Assembly (NCBI GenBank): GCA_002682825.1
Contig: NOKP01000024.1
Span: forward strand, 186,001 to 250,000
Length of the DNA stretch: 64,000 nt
Reading direction: 5' to 3'
Origin: Neonectria sp. B-13
Lineage: Eukaryota; Ascomycota; Sordariomycetes; Hypocreales; Nectriaceae
Within the stretch, counting starts at the first letter, position 1; every line of letters begins with the position of its first letter. The position numbers were made by a program, and so were the translations under genes. Positions 33,218 through 44,006 of this stretch are shown here, in pieces. The notes below the pieces were generated by a model. It saw nothing but the letters and a program-made list of their open reading frames with translations. It had not been told where the DNA came from and did not search any database.

Positions 33218-36200
33218 ATGGCACCATTCGAGTCAGACGCCAACAGAGGCGATGGGGCCTTTGACGAAGAGAAGCCTCGAAAAAGGTCGTCCTCGGGAGC
33301 CGACAGCGACGTCACCCACATCGACACCATGATCGAAGCTCCCCAGGATGAACCCGCGTGGCCCCATCTAACGCGGCGAAACACCGACCTCATCGACGAG
33401 TCCGACCGACAAGAGCTGGCGCGCATCGCCACGGTGCTGTCGAACCGGATGAGCAACATCCGCGAAGCAAACGTTCAAGACCTCGACGGGCTCACCATCG
33501 AAAGTGGTGACACGAGCCTCGACCCCCAGAGCAAGGAGTTCGACATGGCGAAATGGCTGAACGTTTCCCTCCAGAGGCTTGAGGCCGGGGGCTACAAACA
33601 TCAGCAGACCGGCGTCCTGTTCAAGGAGTTGAGCATTTCCGGCTCCGGTGAAGCTGTTCAGCTCCAGAAGACAGTCGGGGATATGCTCACAGCGCCGCTG
33701 AGGGCAGCTGAGCTCTTTCGCCGCGGAAAGGGGTCGTCCAAGACCATCCTTAACAAGTTCAACGGCCTGGTCAAGAGCGGAGAGCTATTAGTCGTGCTGG
33801 GTCGGCCAGGCTCTGGATGCAGTACTCTTCTGAAGTCACTCTGCGGCGAACTGCATGGTCTCGAAGTCGACGAGAAATCATCAATCACCTACAAAGGCGT
33901 TCCGCAAAAGCAGATGCTTCGGGAATTCAAGGGCGAGATGCAATACAACCAAGAGGTTCGTCTACTTCTTCCAAGCCAACGAGCCAAACATCTGTCTAAC
34001 ACCACGTCCATAGGTTGACAAGCACTTTCCGCATCTCACCGTGTCTCAAACCTTGGAGTTCGCGGCGGCGAGCCGGCAGCCAGAAGACGTGCACAAACTC
34101 TCCAACATGTCCCGCGCCGAAGCGATTCGCTACCGTTCTCAGGTTATTATGGCAGTCTGCGGGTTGAGCCACACTAACAACACCAAAGTGGGCAATGATT
34201 TCGTGCGAGGAGTGGTAAGCACCCCTTCTTTGTCTGGTGTCTCGTGAACGTCCAGGTTCGTACAAGGCAATGCTGACTTTGATTTCCAGTCCGGTGGAGA
34301 GAGAAAACGTGTCAGTATCGCTGAGATGTTGATTGCTGGATCTTCCCTCTGCGCGTGGGACAACAGGTAAGCATCGGCGCATCTTCCCCACGTCCCGATC
34401 GTTCATCTATGATGTCTGGTTCAACGGGGTACAATAAATCTTCCAGACTAACAGTTCATCTCAGTACTCGAGGCCTTGACTCCGCCAGTGCTCTCAAGTT
34501 TGTCCAGACACTGCGCATGGCTGCAGACTCCAGCGGCGTAGCCAGCTGTGTCGCCATCTACCAGGCCAGCCAAGCCATCTACGATCTCTTCGACAAAGTC
34601 ACCGTCCTCTCCGAAGGCCGACAGATCTTCTTTGGGCCCGCCAGTGCTGCAAAGGCCTTCTTCGAGAAGCAGGGCTGGGCCTGCCCGCCTCGACAAACAA
34701 CAGGCGACTTCTTGACTGCCATCACGACTCCCCTGGAGCGGAAGGCTCGCGAGGGAATGGAGGGACGAGTCCCCCGTACGCCTGACGACTTTGAGCGGTA
34801 TTGGCATGCTTCTCCGGAATATGCGCAACTGCAGGCGGAAATCTCGGCCTACGAGCTGTCCTACCCCATTGAGAAAGATGGTCAAGCCATCGCTCAGCTT
34901 CGAGAGACCAAGGCTACCTTCCAGGAGAAACATGCCCGTCCAGGGTCGCCTTACATGACTTCGGTCGTATCGCAGATCAAGCTGACTACGAAGCGAGCTT
35001 ACCAACGCATGTGGAACGACCGCTCTGCAACTCTTACAGGTCCCCTCACCAACATCATTGTTTCTCTCATCATTGGCTCAATCTACTACGGCACACCAAA
35101 CGACACCTCTGGACTTAGCTCCAAGGGCGCTGTTCTGTTCATGGCTATCCTGCTCAGCGCCCTCAGCGCTATTACAGAGATCACAACGTTATACTCCCAA
35201 AGACCAATCGTCGAGAAACACGTGTCGTATGCATTCTACCACCCAGCAACAGAAGCCATCGCCGGAGTCGTCTCGGACATTCCTCTCAAGTTCGTCACTG
35301 CAGTTTGTTTCAACCTCATCATTTACTTCCTAGGAGGACTGCGACGTGAAGCCGGCCCCTTCTTCTTGTTCTTTCTGATCACCTTCATCTCTACATTTGT
35401 TATGAGTGCTGTTTTCCGAACAATGGGAGCAATCACGAAGACCGTTTCACAGGCCATGACCCTAGCTGGCGTGCTCGTCTTGGCTCTTGTGATATATACG
35501 GGCTACGCGATCGCTGTACCGCAGATGAAACCATGGTTCGGATGGATCCGCTGGATCAACCCTATCTTCTACGCCTTTGAAATCTTGGTTGCCAATGAGT
35601 TCCACGGTCGACAATTCCCCTGCGCCAGCGACGCCGTCGTTCCGCCTTACAGCCCGCGCGTTGGAGACTCTTGGATCTGTGCGGCGGTGGGCTCCGTTGC
35701 TGGCCAGGAATTCACCAGTGGCGATGCGTACATTGCCGAAACCTACCAGTATTACTACTCCCATGTCTGGCGGAATTTCGGCATTCTCTTGGCTTTCCTC
35801 TTCGGCTTCATGATAACCTACTTCGTGGCATCTGAGCTCAACTCTTCAACCGCAAGCACTTCAGAAACCCTGGTGTTCCGCCGTGGCCATGTGCCAGCGC
35901 ATCTGCTGGACGCAAACAACGAAGATCGATCCACAGAGGAAAACTCAGGGTATGTTGGCAAAAAGACTCACGGTGACGAGGAGATGCAGGTCCATGACCT
36001 CCAGCCTCAGACCGACATCTTCTCTTGGAGGGACGTGGTTTACGACATCGAAATCAAGGGCGAGCCTCGCAGGCTATTGGACCACGTTTCCGGATGGGTG
36101 AAGCCTGGGACCCTTACCGCTCTGATGGGTGTCTCTGGTGCTGGCAAAACAACGCTCCTTGACGTACTGGCAAAACGGACCACCATGGGCGTTATCACGG

Positions 36201-38114
36201 GAGATATGTTGGTCAACGGCCAGCCACTCGATGCTGGCTTTCAACGCAAGACTGGCTATGTTCAGCAGCAAGGCAAGTTCAAACGCAGTTTGCAGCAAGT
36301 GTGAAACCCACTAACCATACGCAGACTTGCATCTCAGCACCGCCACCGTCCGCGAGAGCCTCCGGTTCAGCGCCATGCTCCGTCAGCCCAAATCCGTCAG
36401 CAAGGAGGAGAAATTCCAATTCGTCGAAAGCGTCATCGACATGCTCAACATGCGAGACTTCGCAAACGCTGTCGTCGGCATCCCGGGAGAAGGCCTCAAT
36501 GTTGAGCAGCGTAAGCTCCTAACCATCGGCGTTGAACTGGCTGCCCGGCCAAAGCTCCTCCTCTTCCTCGACGAACCGACTAGTGGTTTGGATTCTCAAA
36601 GTTCTTGGGCCATTTGCGCCTTTCTCCGCAAGCTCACAGACATGGGCCAGGCCGTCCTCTGCACGATCCATCAGCCCAGCGCCGTCCTGTTCCAAGAGTT
36701 CGATCGACTTCTTTTCCTTGCCAAAGGTGGCAAGACGGTTTATTTCGGTGAAATTGGAGAAAACTCGGGCACTCTTCTGGACTACTTTGAATCAAACGGA
36801 GCGCGCAAGTGCGATAGCCAAGAGAACCCGGCTGAATAGTAAGTTTTGGTCCTTTTCACTAGCTCGTGCAATGGGCGATTGCAGACACGGAAGCTAATTC
36901 ATTTGCAGCATGCTTGACATCGTCAACAACCATAGCAGTGGCAACGGCGAGGACTGGCACACATGCTGGCAGGAAAGCTCAGAGCGCCAGGCAGTCGAGA
37001 AGCACATTGACCAACTACACGCGGAAAAGGGCCCATCTAACACGGAGCAAAAGGAGGACGACAGCTCTTCCGAATTCGCCGCGTCATTCACCACCCAACT
37101 ACAGTGCGTCATGGTCAGAACATTCCAGCAGTATTGGAGGATGCCGTCGTATGTTAGTTCCAAGTGGACGCTTACCATCGCCTCGGGGCTGTTCGTCGGC
37201 TTTTCCTTCTTCAAACCCGACCAAAACCTGGCTGGCATGTCAATTGTAATGTTCGGAGTCTTTATGATTACCACCATCTTCACCACCTTGGTCAACCAGG
37301 TTAGTCCAGCACGAAGACCCTCATCTGAAACACTGTTTTCTAACCATGACCTGAATAGATCCAACCGCTGTTTATCACCCAGCGTGAGCTCTACGAGGTC
37401 CGTGAGCGGCCCAGCAAGGCATACTCATGGAAAGCCTTCATCATCGCCAACATCTTTGTCGAATTCCCTTATCAGATCATTGCTGGAATTCTGCTCTTCG
37501 CCTGTGTCTACTACCCTGTGGCTGGCGTCCAGACCTCTGATCGCCAGATCTTAGTGCTCCTCTTCATCGTTCAATTCCTCCTCTACGCCAGCACAGTCGC
37601 CCACATGACGATTGCAGCTCTTCCAAACACCCAGTCTGCCAGTGGCGTCGTCACGCTACTATTCATGATGTCACTCATCTTCTGTGGTGTCTTGCAAGCG
37701 CCGGACCTGCTACCAGGTTTCTGGATGTTCATGTATCGGGTATCGCCTATTACTTACTGGATTGGCGGCATTGTCGCTACTCAGCTCCATGGTCGATTGA
37801 TTACCTGCTCTGACTCAGAGACCTCCGTCTTCGACCCTCCCCGGGGGCAAACGTGCGGCGACTACCTCTCGGACTTTCTACAAGCAGCACCCGGCCAGCT
37901 GTCAAACCCCAACGATACGTCCCAGTGTCAATACTGCAGCCTCACTGTTGCAGACCAATTCATGGCCGGGGTGAAGATTCACTGGAGTGAGCGTTGGCGA
38001 AACTTTGGCCTTATGTGGGCATACATCGTCTTCAATATTTTCATGGCAGTTCTAGTCTACTATCTCTTCCGAGTCAAGAAGTGGAACCTCGCGAAGAAAG
38101 GGAAGAAGGAGTAA
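33218..38114 (+). CDS. full-size PDR-type ABC transporter (ABCG, CDR-like)
   Basis: Seven exons (33218-33955, 34014-34214, 34290-34366, 34465-36272, 36325-36838, 36909-37299, 37359-38114) give 1494 aa, the usual PDR length. The order is NBD1-TMD1-NBD2-TMD2. NBD1 has the PDR-specific Walker A with Cys for Lys (GRPGSGCST, 195-203), signature [13 protein letters not shown] (about 313) and a degenerate Walker B ([11 protein letters not shown]). NBD2 has canonical Walker [10 protein letters not shown] (from 894), degenerate signature [17 protein letters not shown] and Walker [18 protein letters not shown]2 ends in a basic tail ([12 protein letters not shown]). The asymmetric degeneracy is normal for PDR pumps, so ATP-driven efflux of hydrophobic xenobiotics at the plasma membrane is expected. 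The substrate is not deducible. Confidence 0.95.
36273..36324 (+). other. non-canonical GC-AG intron inside the ABC transporter
   Basis: Conserved PDR proteins read [21 protein letters not shown] here. That requires joining ...CAGCAGCAAG to ACTTGCATCTC, which makes the donor GCAAGT and the acceptor CGCAG. The 52-nt interval has a CTAAC branch point at about 36311. Without splicing, the frame stops at 36302. No GT donor restores the conserved residues. Confidence 0.8.
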
Positions 38115-39571
38115 TCTGGTGCAAGCTGGTGGCTTCAAAGGCTAGCAGAGAAGCGCAATCCTATAATAGTGTCTTTCTATTCTCTTTCGTCTAAATTACT
38201 TTACACATAGATTTCCTTATTATCATAGTCTCTGGGTTTCTTATTAGATTACACGATCAATTGATGTGTTTTTCAGGTCGGGTTGTGGCCTCAGCAATGA
38301 GTAGCATATGTCTAATCAATGAAGATATGACGTTCTGAGCTTTTGACCGATTTCTGCTAGTCCCATTTCTCAGAGGCTGAATCTAATCTTCTACTACACA
38401 GTCAATCAATCGTCTTTGTAAAATTACTGAACCATATGGTAAGACAATATCAGACAAGCATCTTATTTTCATGTCTCTGGCGCTCCCGAGGGTAACCAAA
38501 GCAAACGATGACAGCAATGGCAACCGTCCAGACTCACTTGCGCTACCATGGAAGTTATGAGGGTCATTCAAATTCGCAGCAACAGATGCACTCGGCGGCC
38601 CTTTCTCCCTCAAAGCGAGGCTCTCCCCTTTGCATGCGGCGCTTGTGAAACAAGTGTGGCGGTTTGGGCTCACGGGTCCCGGAGGCAAAAACAAGCTTAC
38701 TTCGAACCTTGAAAGCCCCTCGTCTTCCTTTTCCACGACTCTTTGCGCCATGACGAGCGTCAGACGCATGCTCATATTTGTCAAAGTCAGATGCCTCCGT
38801 AGCACCTGAGACCGGGATTCCGTACCCGAGACCGGGATGCTGGCCGTCCAAATTCCGGACGATCTTGCGTTGCTGAAACGACATGGGTCTTCCCTTGCAC
38901 TAGTACCAATTCCAGCGAACCAGGCGCTGTGGCTGGCCCTGCTACTTCTCTAATGTCTTGGCATCGATCCATTTGCAATATCTGGAACGAATTACTCCTG
39001 ATCAGCCGCAAAGAACTCATGGCAAATACCGTTATCCGTGCTCCGGATGAGTCTGGGGTTGGCCGAGCACACCAGCCTTTCGTCCCCATACGATCAGACC
39101 ATCATCTTTGGTGAGACGGGACGACAGTTAACTATTGGCCCTTGCAGTGCGGGGTTGGTTGGAAGATTGTAATGGATGTCCGGATGCCGGATCTGTGGTA
39201 ATGCTTGACTGCGGATGCCATCTGTTGGCATCTGCTACTGGGTTTTGCGACGAGATCAGACACGGCTGAGAGTAGTTCCGTGGAGACGGGGTCTTCGTGT
39301 TGAAATCGACCTTGATGTTAGACGAAAGAAGATCATGGTCGAATGGCCGTAGTATTATCCTTGGATTCGTCGAGCAAGTATAATATGTCGCCCTTCGCCT
39401 CACAGCAGTGGTTATTCTCTCCATCATCCAACACATCTTCTCTCTCTCCTTACCTATCACGATCTTTTAAAAGAGCTGGGCTCTATTTCTATTCATCTTC
39501 ATTTATTGTCCCTCATTCCTGAATTGATTTCAGCCTTTACCACACAAGTCACTACATTCTTTAACATCAAA
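38115..39571. other. intergenic, no gene recognised
   Basis: Frames at 38383-39089 (minus) lack domains. The last 150 bp are CT-rich (CTCTCTCTCC near 39440) and contain TTTTAAAAG near 39465, probably the promoter and leader of the secreted repeat protein. Confidence 0.45.
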
Positions 39572-40501
39572 ATGAAGTCTCTCTCTATCCTTCTCTTGAC
39601 CGCTGGCCTGGTGTCCGCCGTCGCCGTTCCTCACCCGGCCCAGCGCCGCTCGGAGCATGCGCTCCGCCACCTGCACGCCGTTGTTGGCGAGGTAGCCAAA
39701 CTCGCCGTCCGCGCTGAAGGCGAAGTGCCGGTTGAGGGCGAGGCGCCAGCTGAGACCGCAACGCCGACTGTGACCGAAGCACCGGCTGAGACTGAAGCGC
39801 CGGCCGAGGGCGAGGCACCGGCTGAGACCGAGACGCCGGTTGAGGGCGAAGTGCCAGCTGAGACTGAGACGCCGGTTGAGGGCGAGGCGCCAGCTGAGAC
39901 CGCAACGCCGACTGAGGTCGAGGCGCCGGCCGAGACCACTGCACTGGCTGAGACCGAAGCGCCGGCTGAGACCGAGGCGCCGGCCGAGGGCGAGGGAGAG
40001 GCCGTTGAGGGAGATGCAAATGGCAATGGAATTCCCGACGCTGAGGAGAGCGCCGAAGACGAGGCCGCTCACGAGGACGCCAATGAGAATGGTATCCCCG
40101 ATGCTGAGGAAGAGAGCGAGGAAGACAGCGAGAAAGACAGCGAGGAAGAGAAGAAGGACGACGGCAAGAAAGATAACAAAGACGACGGCAAGGACAAGGG
40201 AGATCAGATCAACCTGGACGAAATCCTCAGCCTCGCCCCCAATATCGAAAGCCTCGTCTCTGAGATGGGCATGTCGGGCATCATCAACCTGGGAAACATC
40301 AACAGCATTGGCTTCGTCAACCAGATCGTCATACTTTCGCAGCTCCAGCAGGTGCGCACGCTGCAGGTATTCAACCTGATTGGCAACAACGACGTGATCG
40401 TGCTTCTTAGCAGTGGCGGGCTTAACAGTAAGAGTCTTTGTGTCCCTTTTGTGATACCAGCTAACAATTAATCCCTAGGCCTCTTTGGACGCAGTGTTTG
40501 A
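39572..40501 (+). CDS. secreted acidic repeat protein with Ca-binding-like DxNxNGIPD motifs
   Basis: Exons 39572-40427 and 40479-40501 give 292 aa ending LNSLFGRSV. Unspliced, the frame would end at 40471. A signal peptide (MKSLSILLLTAGLVSAVA) is followed by about 95 residues of degenerate Pro-Ala-Glu-Thr repeats (APAETEAPAEGE and variants). Next come two DANGNGIPDAEE/DANENGIPDAEE units, which resemble thrombospondin type-3 or dockerin calcium loops. A Lys/Asp-rich linker leads to a conserved-looking C-terminal domain (ILSLAPNIESLV, NINSIGFVNQIVILSQLQQ) shared with repeat-bearing secreted proteins of plant-associated Sordariomycetes. It is probably a cell-wall or extracellular protein. The GC-rich repeats also create long antisense frames that are artefacts. 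Confidence 0.78.
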
Positions 40502-40909
40502 GTCAGCTAGGGTGGGTTCAAGAGGGCCTCGTTCGTGGCGGGATGCATCTGAGTAGCATCTGAGTATGAACTTAGTAGCAAGGGTTGATGAATGGGGATT
40601 GAGCAAGTTGGGTGAGGTTTGAGCCTCAGATATAGTGCCGATAAGAGTAGCCAATAACATATGAGTCTATTCACCAATACTGAAGTCAGAAGCCAATCTG
40701 TTGTGATACCATCTTTCTAAACTCCTCTTTTGCTGTTGATGCTGATAAACAAGTTTGAGCTGGTGTGATTCCTGATGGGTTAATCCGCGCCTATCATTCA
40801 CTGGTAAATAAGTATTTGCCAATGAAATCGAGCTAATACAGGGATTTCATCAGTAATCACGGGTAATGGTATTCATATACTTGTTGGTAGCCCTGGACTC
40901 CTCAAGCTG

Positions 40910-41137
40910 CATATAGCTGGACAGAGGACCGAGAACTACAACTCTCCGTATTCGGCGACGCAGACCTCTCCTTACCAGCCCATGTCCTCTCCTGCTTACG
41001 ATCCTGTTCAAAACCAACCTGGATATGCATCGACGCAGTGGAATCAAGCATAACAGAACGTGGCTGAGATGGATAATCCCGAGCATAACAACCAGGGCAA
41101 CGGATATGGGAAGGGAGAACCTTACGAGGCGCCTTGA
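40910..41137 (+). pseudogene. cytosolic-tail-like gene fragment with in-frame stop
   Basis: A plus-strand frame reads a Tyr/Pro/Gln/Ser-rich segment (ENYNSPYSATQTSPYQPM, then NQPGYASTQWNQA), meets a TAA at about 41050 and continues QNVAEMDNPEHNNQGNG to a natural-looking end, GEPYEAP, at 41137. The composition resembles the cytosolic tails of fungal single-pass surface proteins, including the pseudo-aspartic-protease in this window. The internal TAA could derive from CAA by C-to-T change. No upstream ectodomain is visible, so it appears to be a truncated relic. Confidence 0.35.
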
Positions 41138-42512
41138 TTAGATAGTGCATCAGTTATGCTGTATTTTAGGACGATATGGTCAGCTTCGAAGTTAAAAAAC
41201 AAGGATAAAGGGTAAGATGGGCAGGCCAATCTCTTCTCAAGATATCGAGCATGATATCTCGCTAGTTTTCCTCTGTACAATATACCATTACACTCAGATA
41301 CCCGAGGAGGTGTAAAGACGTGCTGAAATGAGTGATAGCAATCGTGAAGCTGGTTCTATTTCTCTTCCTTCTGTTGCTCCGATCTCGGTCTATTTGGTTG
41401 TCCTTGGAATTATGAAAGAAATACTTTTCGCTTATGTATCCCAATCGCGATCCTTGCTGTTTATGAGGGTTTGGTCAAGGATGTTGTTATTGTGAGAGCT
41501 TACGGGGCGCTTGAGTAGGGATACATTAGGTGACTTGATTGAGTACAACTGGGGCGTGAGATCCGGTCATTTATGAAGAACGGGCCATTCGGCAACTATG
41601 TGCATAAGAGGGGAGACTCTTGAGGGGCCGAAAATACCGAGGGTAATGAGATTCACCCGAGGTCTCGCGATGTAGCTATTCCGTACAGGGAGGGACCTTA
41701 ACCCTTGATAGTTATCACATCACGTGTGTGGTATGGAGAAGTGGCTCACTATTTGTGCAAGACTGAAGTTGTGAAGAAATAGCTTGAAGGGCCGAGCGAA
41801 GAATGCACAAAATTATGTCACGCACTAAAGAAGCCTGCTTGTACTAGTATCAGATGGAGGATTTCTCACACTTGCCATAATTATGGTGTGACAGTTATTT
41901 TGTTGTATAGATGATCATCACCATGGAGCCCGACAATCCCTCGGTTGAGATCTTGCCCATTCATGGATCGTTCCTTGTTGACTTCATTCACTCAATTAGG
42001 CGACCGAAGCAAGTCTATTGCCGTTCATACTGTGCTAATACAAGTTGCATTTATTCTCTGTCCATTGCTTTAGGGTAGGAGTGTAGCATTGCGAATGCCG
42101 TTAATATCCCGCGCTCCTGGTTGGGGAAGTGAGGAAACAGCTCTCGTACTCTGGGAGCCGAGATGAAAGGAACCAGTGTAAAGGGGAACAAGGTCGCAGA
42201 TAGCACCGCCCTACCCTATTTCGTAAGGTGGTACTGTGTAGGCTAATTTACTTCGGTATTGTCTTGGGTGGCATAAGGGGTTGCCCGACGCGCACTAGGT
42301 AGGTTTCCATGGATGATTCACTATGCATCAGTTTTCCAGTGTTAAGTGAGTCATTATTACTACGCTCATTGGAATAGCCCCTAGTGTGCTCCGTACATTA
42401 CTTGTAGAGTCTCCAGTTCTATTCTTTATGATAACTGAATTCGCTCAAGAGCCGGCGCTCTGGTATTACACGACATATTTTATGTCTTATCTTGTCTATG
42501 CTCTAACACGCC
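41138..42512. other. intergenic, no gene recognised
   Basis: Moderately AT-rich. No frame with domain character, RNA gene or clear repeat was seen. Confidence 0.45.
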
Positions 42513-44006
42513 TCATGCAGTATACTGTACTGTAAAACTTTGCGTCCGTAAAATCGCCCTCTCGCTGTGATCATCCCGTTGCGGGTCTGCATTTCCAGAA
42601 ACGTGAACCGTAACATTACCCTCCGCTTTGGCCTCATCGGAAAATCGCTGCATCTCGGTAGCATCGTCTTCGGGAAACTGCGCATATTGACTGCGCTGCT
42701 TTCGGACTCTGCTGAGTGTTCCGCTTTGTTGTGGGCCGTACGTCTCTGCATAGCGAGAGTCTTTCGAGGATCCCATGATGCGCGGCATCAAGTGCTTGAA
42801 GAATTTTCGTAACGTAGGTGTAGAGCCGCAGATGACAAATAGGTTGGCCTCGACAAAGCTGTTGTATATTAGCATCTCTTCGCATGGGGTCATTGTAAGC
42901 TCGACTTACGTCCATAGGTTGGCTGGAGCGGCGTCCCAGGAAGGATCTGTGCTGGCGAGCACTACGGGGAGCTTGACGAGGCGGATGACGGAAGTGGCGA
43001 GAGTTCTAGCAACGTTAGGTAAAGGAGACGGTTGATAGTAGCACAAACCACTCACAAAGATCCAATTCCAAAGACAATGATGGCTCCAACCTTCTGGGCC
43101 ATTGGCATATGAAGTTTGTAGACCATTCGAATCGGCAACACAAACAGTATTCCATCCGTGATGATGTTGGATACGGCAGTGGCCATGTAGAGAATCGCGG
43201 CATCCGTACACGTGCCACCCTCCACCTTAAAGTCGAAGGCCTTGCGGGGAGGGTTGCACACGAAGAACATCATAAACGTGATGACGATGGTGTAGACAGC
43301 GACGATGCCGATGCTGCACCAGACGGCGACGCGGAACCACTTCTGCGGAGAGAGGTGCAGGTAGAAGGTGAGGAGGGAGAGTTTGGTGAAGCCGTTGCAC
43401 AGCATGTACACTGGCGCGGCAACGTAGCTGATCTAGAAGTCTCCTGGGTGAGACAAGTCGTGAAATGGTGATGGTTGGAAGGTTGACTTACAAGGGAGTA
43501 ACGTTCGTAGTGTGCCAAGGACATTTCCCACGAGTGGGCGCACATGCCTCCTTGTGATACGGAAACTATTGAGTAGAGCTGTTAGTTATGGCAATGGTTT
43601 GGTTAGATGTAGGAGCGCTTACCGGTCATGAGAATCTGAGTCAACACTGACGATAACTGCAAAGTGTGAGCAACGAGGGATCTGTCTGACTTGTCCATTG
43701 CGGAGTCTTACCCATCCAAGAAACATAAATCCTGCAGGTTGATTAGCAAACTCCTCTCTCCTGTTCGACTCGTCCCCCGGGCCGGAATCGTGGGAACTCA
43801 CCATCGTCAACCTGCAACCCCTTTGATAGGAACATCTTGGTATAGTACCGCTGAATCAAGGCAATCAGAGCCAACGGCCCGCCAATTCCAAAGATGAGGT
43901 AATGCTCCAGCACCTTCTGCTGCTTCGGGTGAGCGAAGTCGACGACATAGCCTTCTGGCGGCAGGCGAAAGACCTCGACGCCGTCAACTACTGGAAAGGT
44001 CGCCAT
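42513..44006 (-). CDS. PTH11/SAT4-like rhodopsin-domain integral membrane protein
   Basis: Seven exons (44006-43802, 43731-43712, 43656-43623, 43565-43492, 43432-43056, 43005-42910, 42858-42513) give 383 aa with every phase consistent. Two are micro-exons, of 20 and 34 nt. The protein has the fungal rhodopsin/SAT4 domain layout: TM1 after EHYLIFGIGGPLALIALIQRYY, a QVDDGFMFLGW loop, CNGFTKLSLLTFYLHLSP, then WFRVAVWCSIGIVAVYTIVITFMMFFVCNPP, the extracellular DAAILYMATAVSNIITDGILFVLPI and a final TM near GSLTLATSVIRL. A hydrophilic cytosolic tail of about 110 residues follows. The family includes PTH11-related GPCR-like proteins. No CFEM domain is present. A signalling role is inference. Confidence 0.88.

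Noticed and set aside
39530..40072. Long minus-strand frames opposite the secreted repeat gene
   Set aside because: They arise from the GC-rich repeats read backwards and consist of monotonous Arg/Leu/Ser or Ala/Ser/Val strings without start or splice support.
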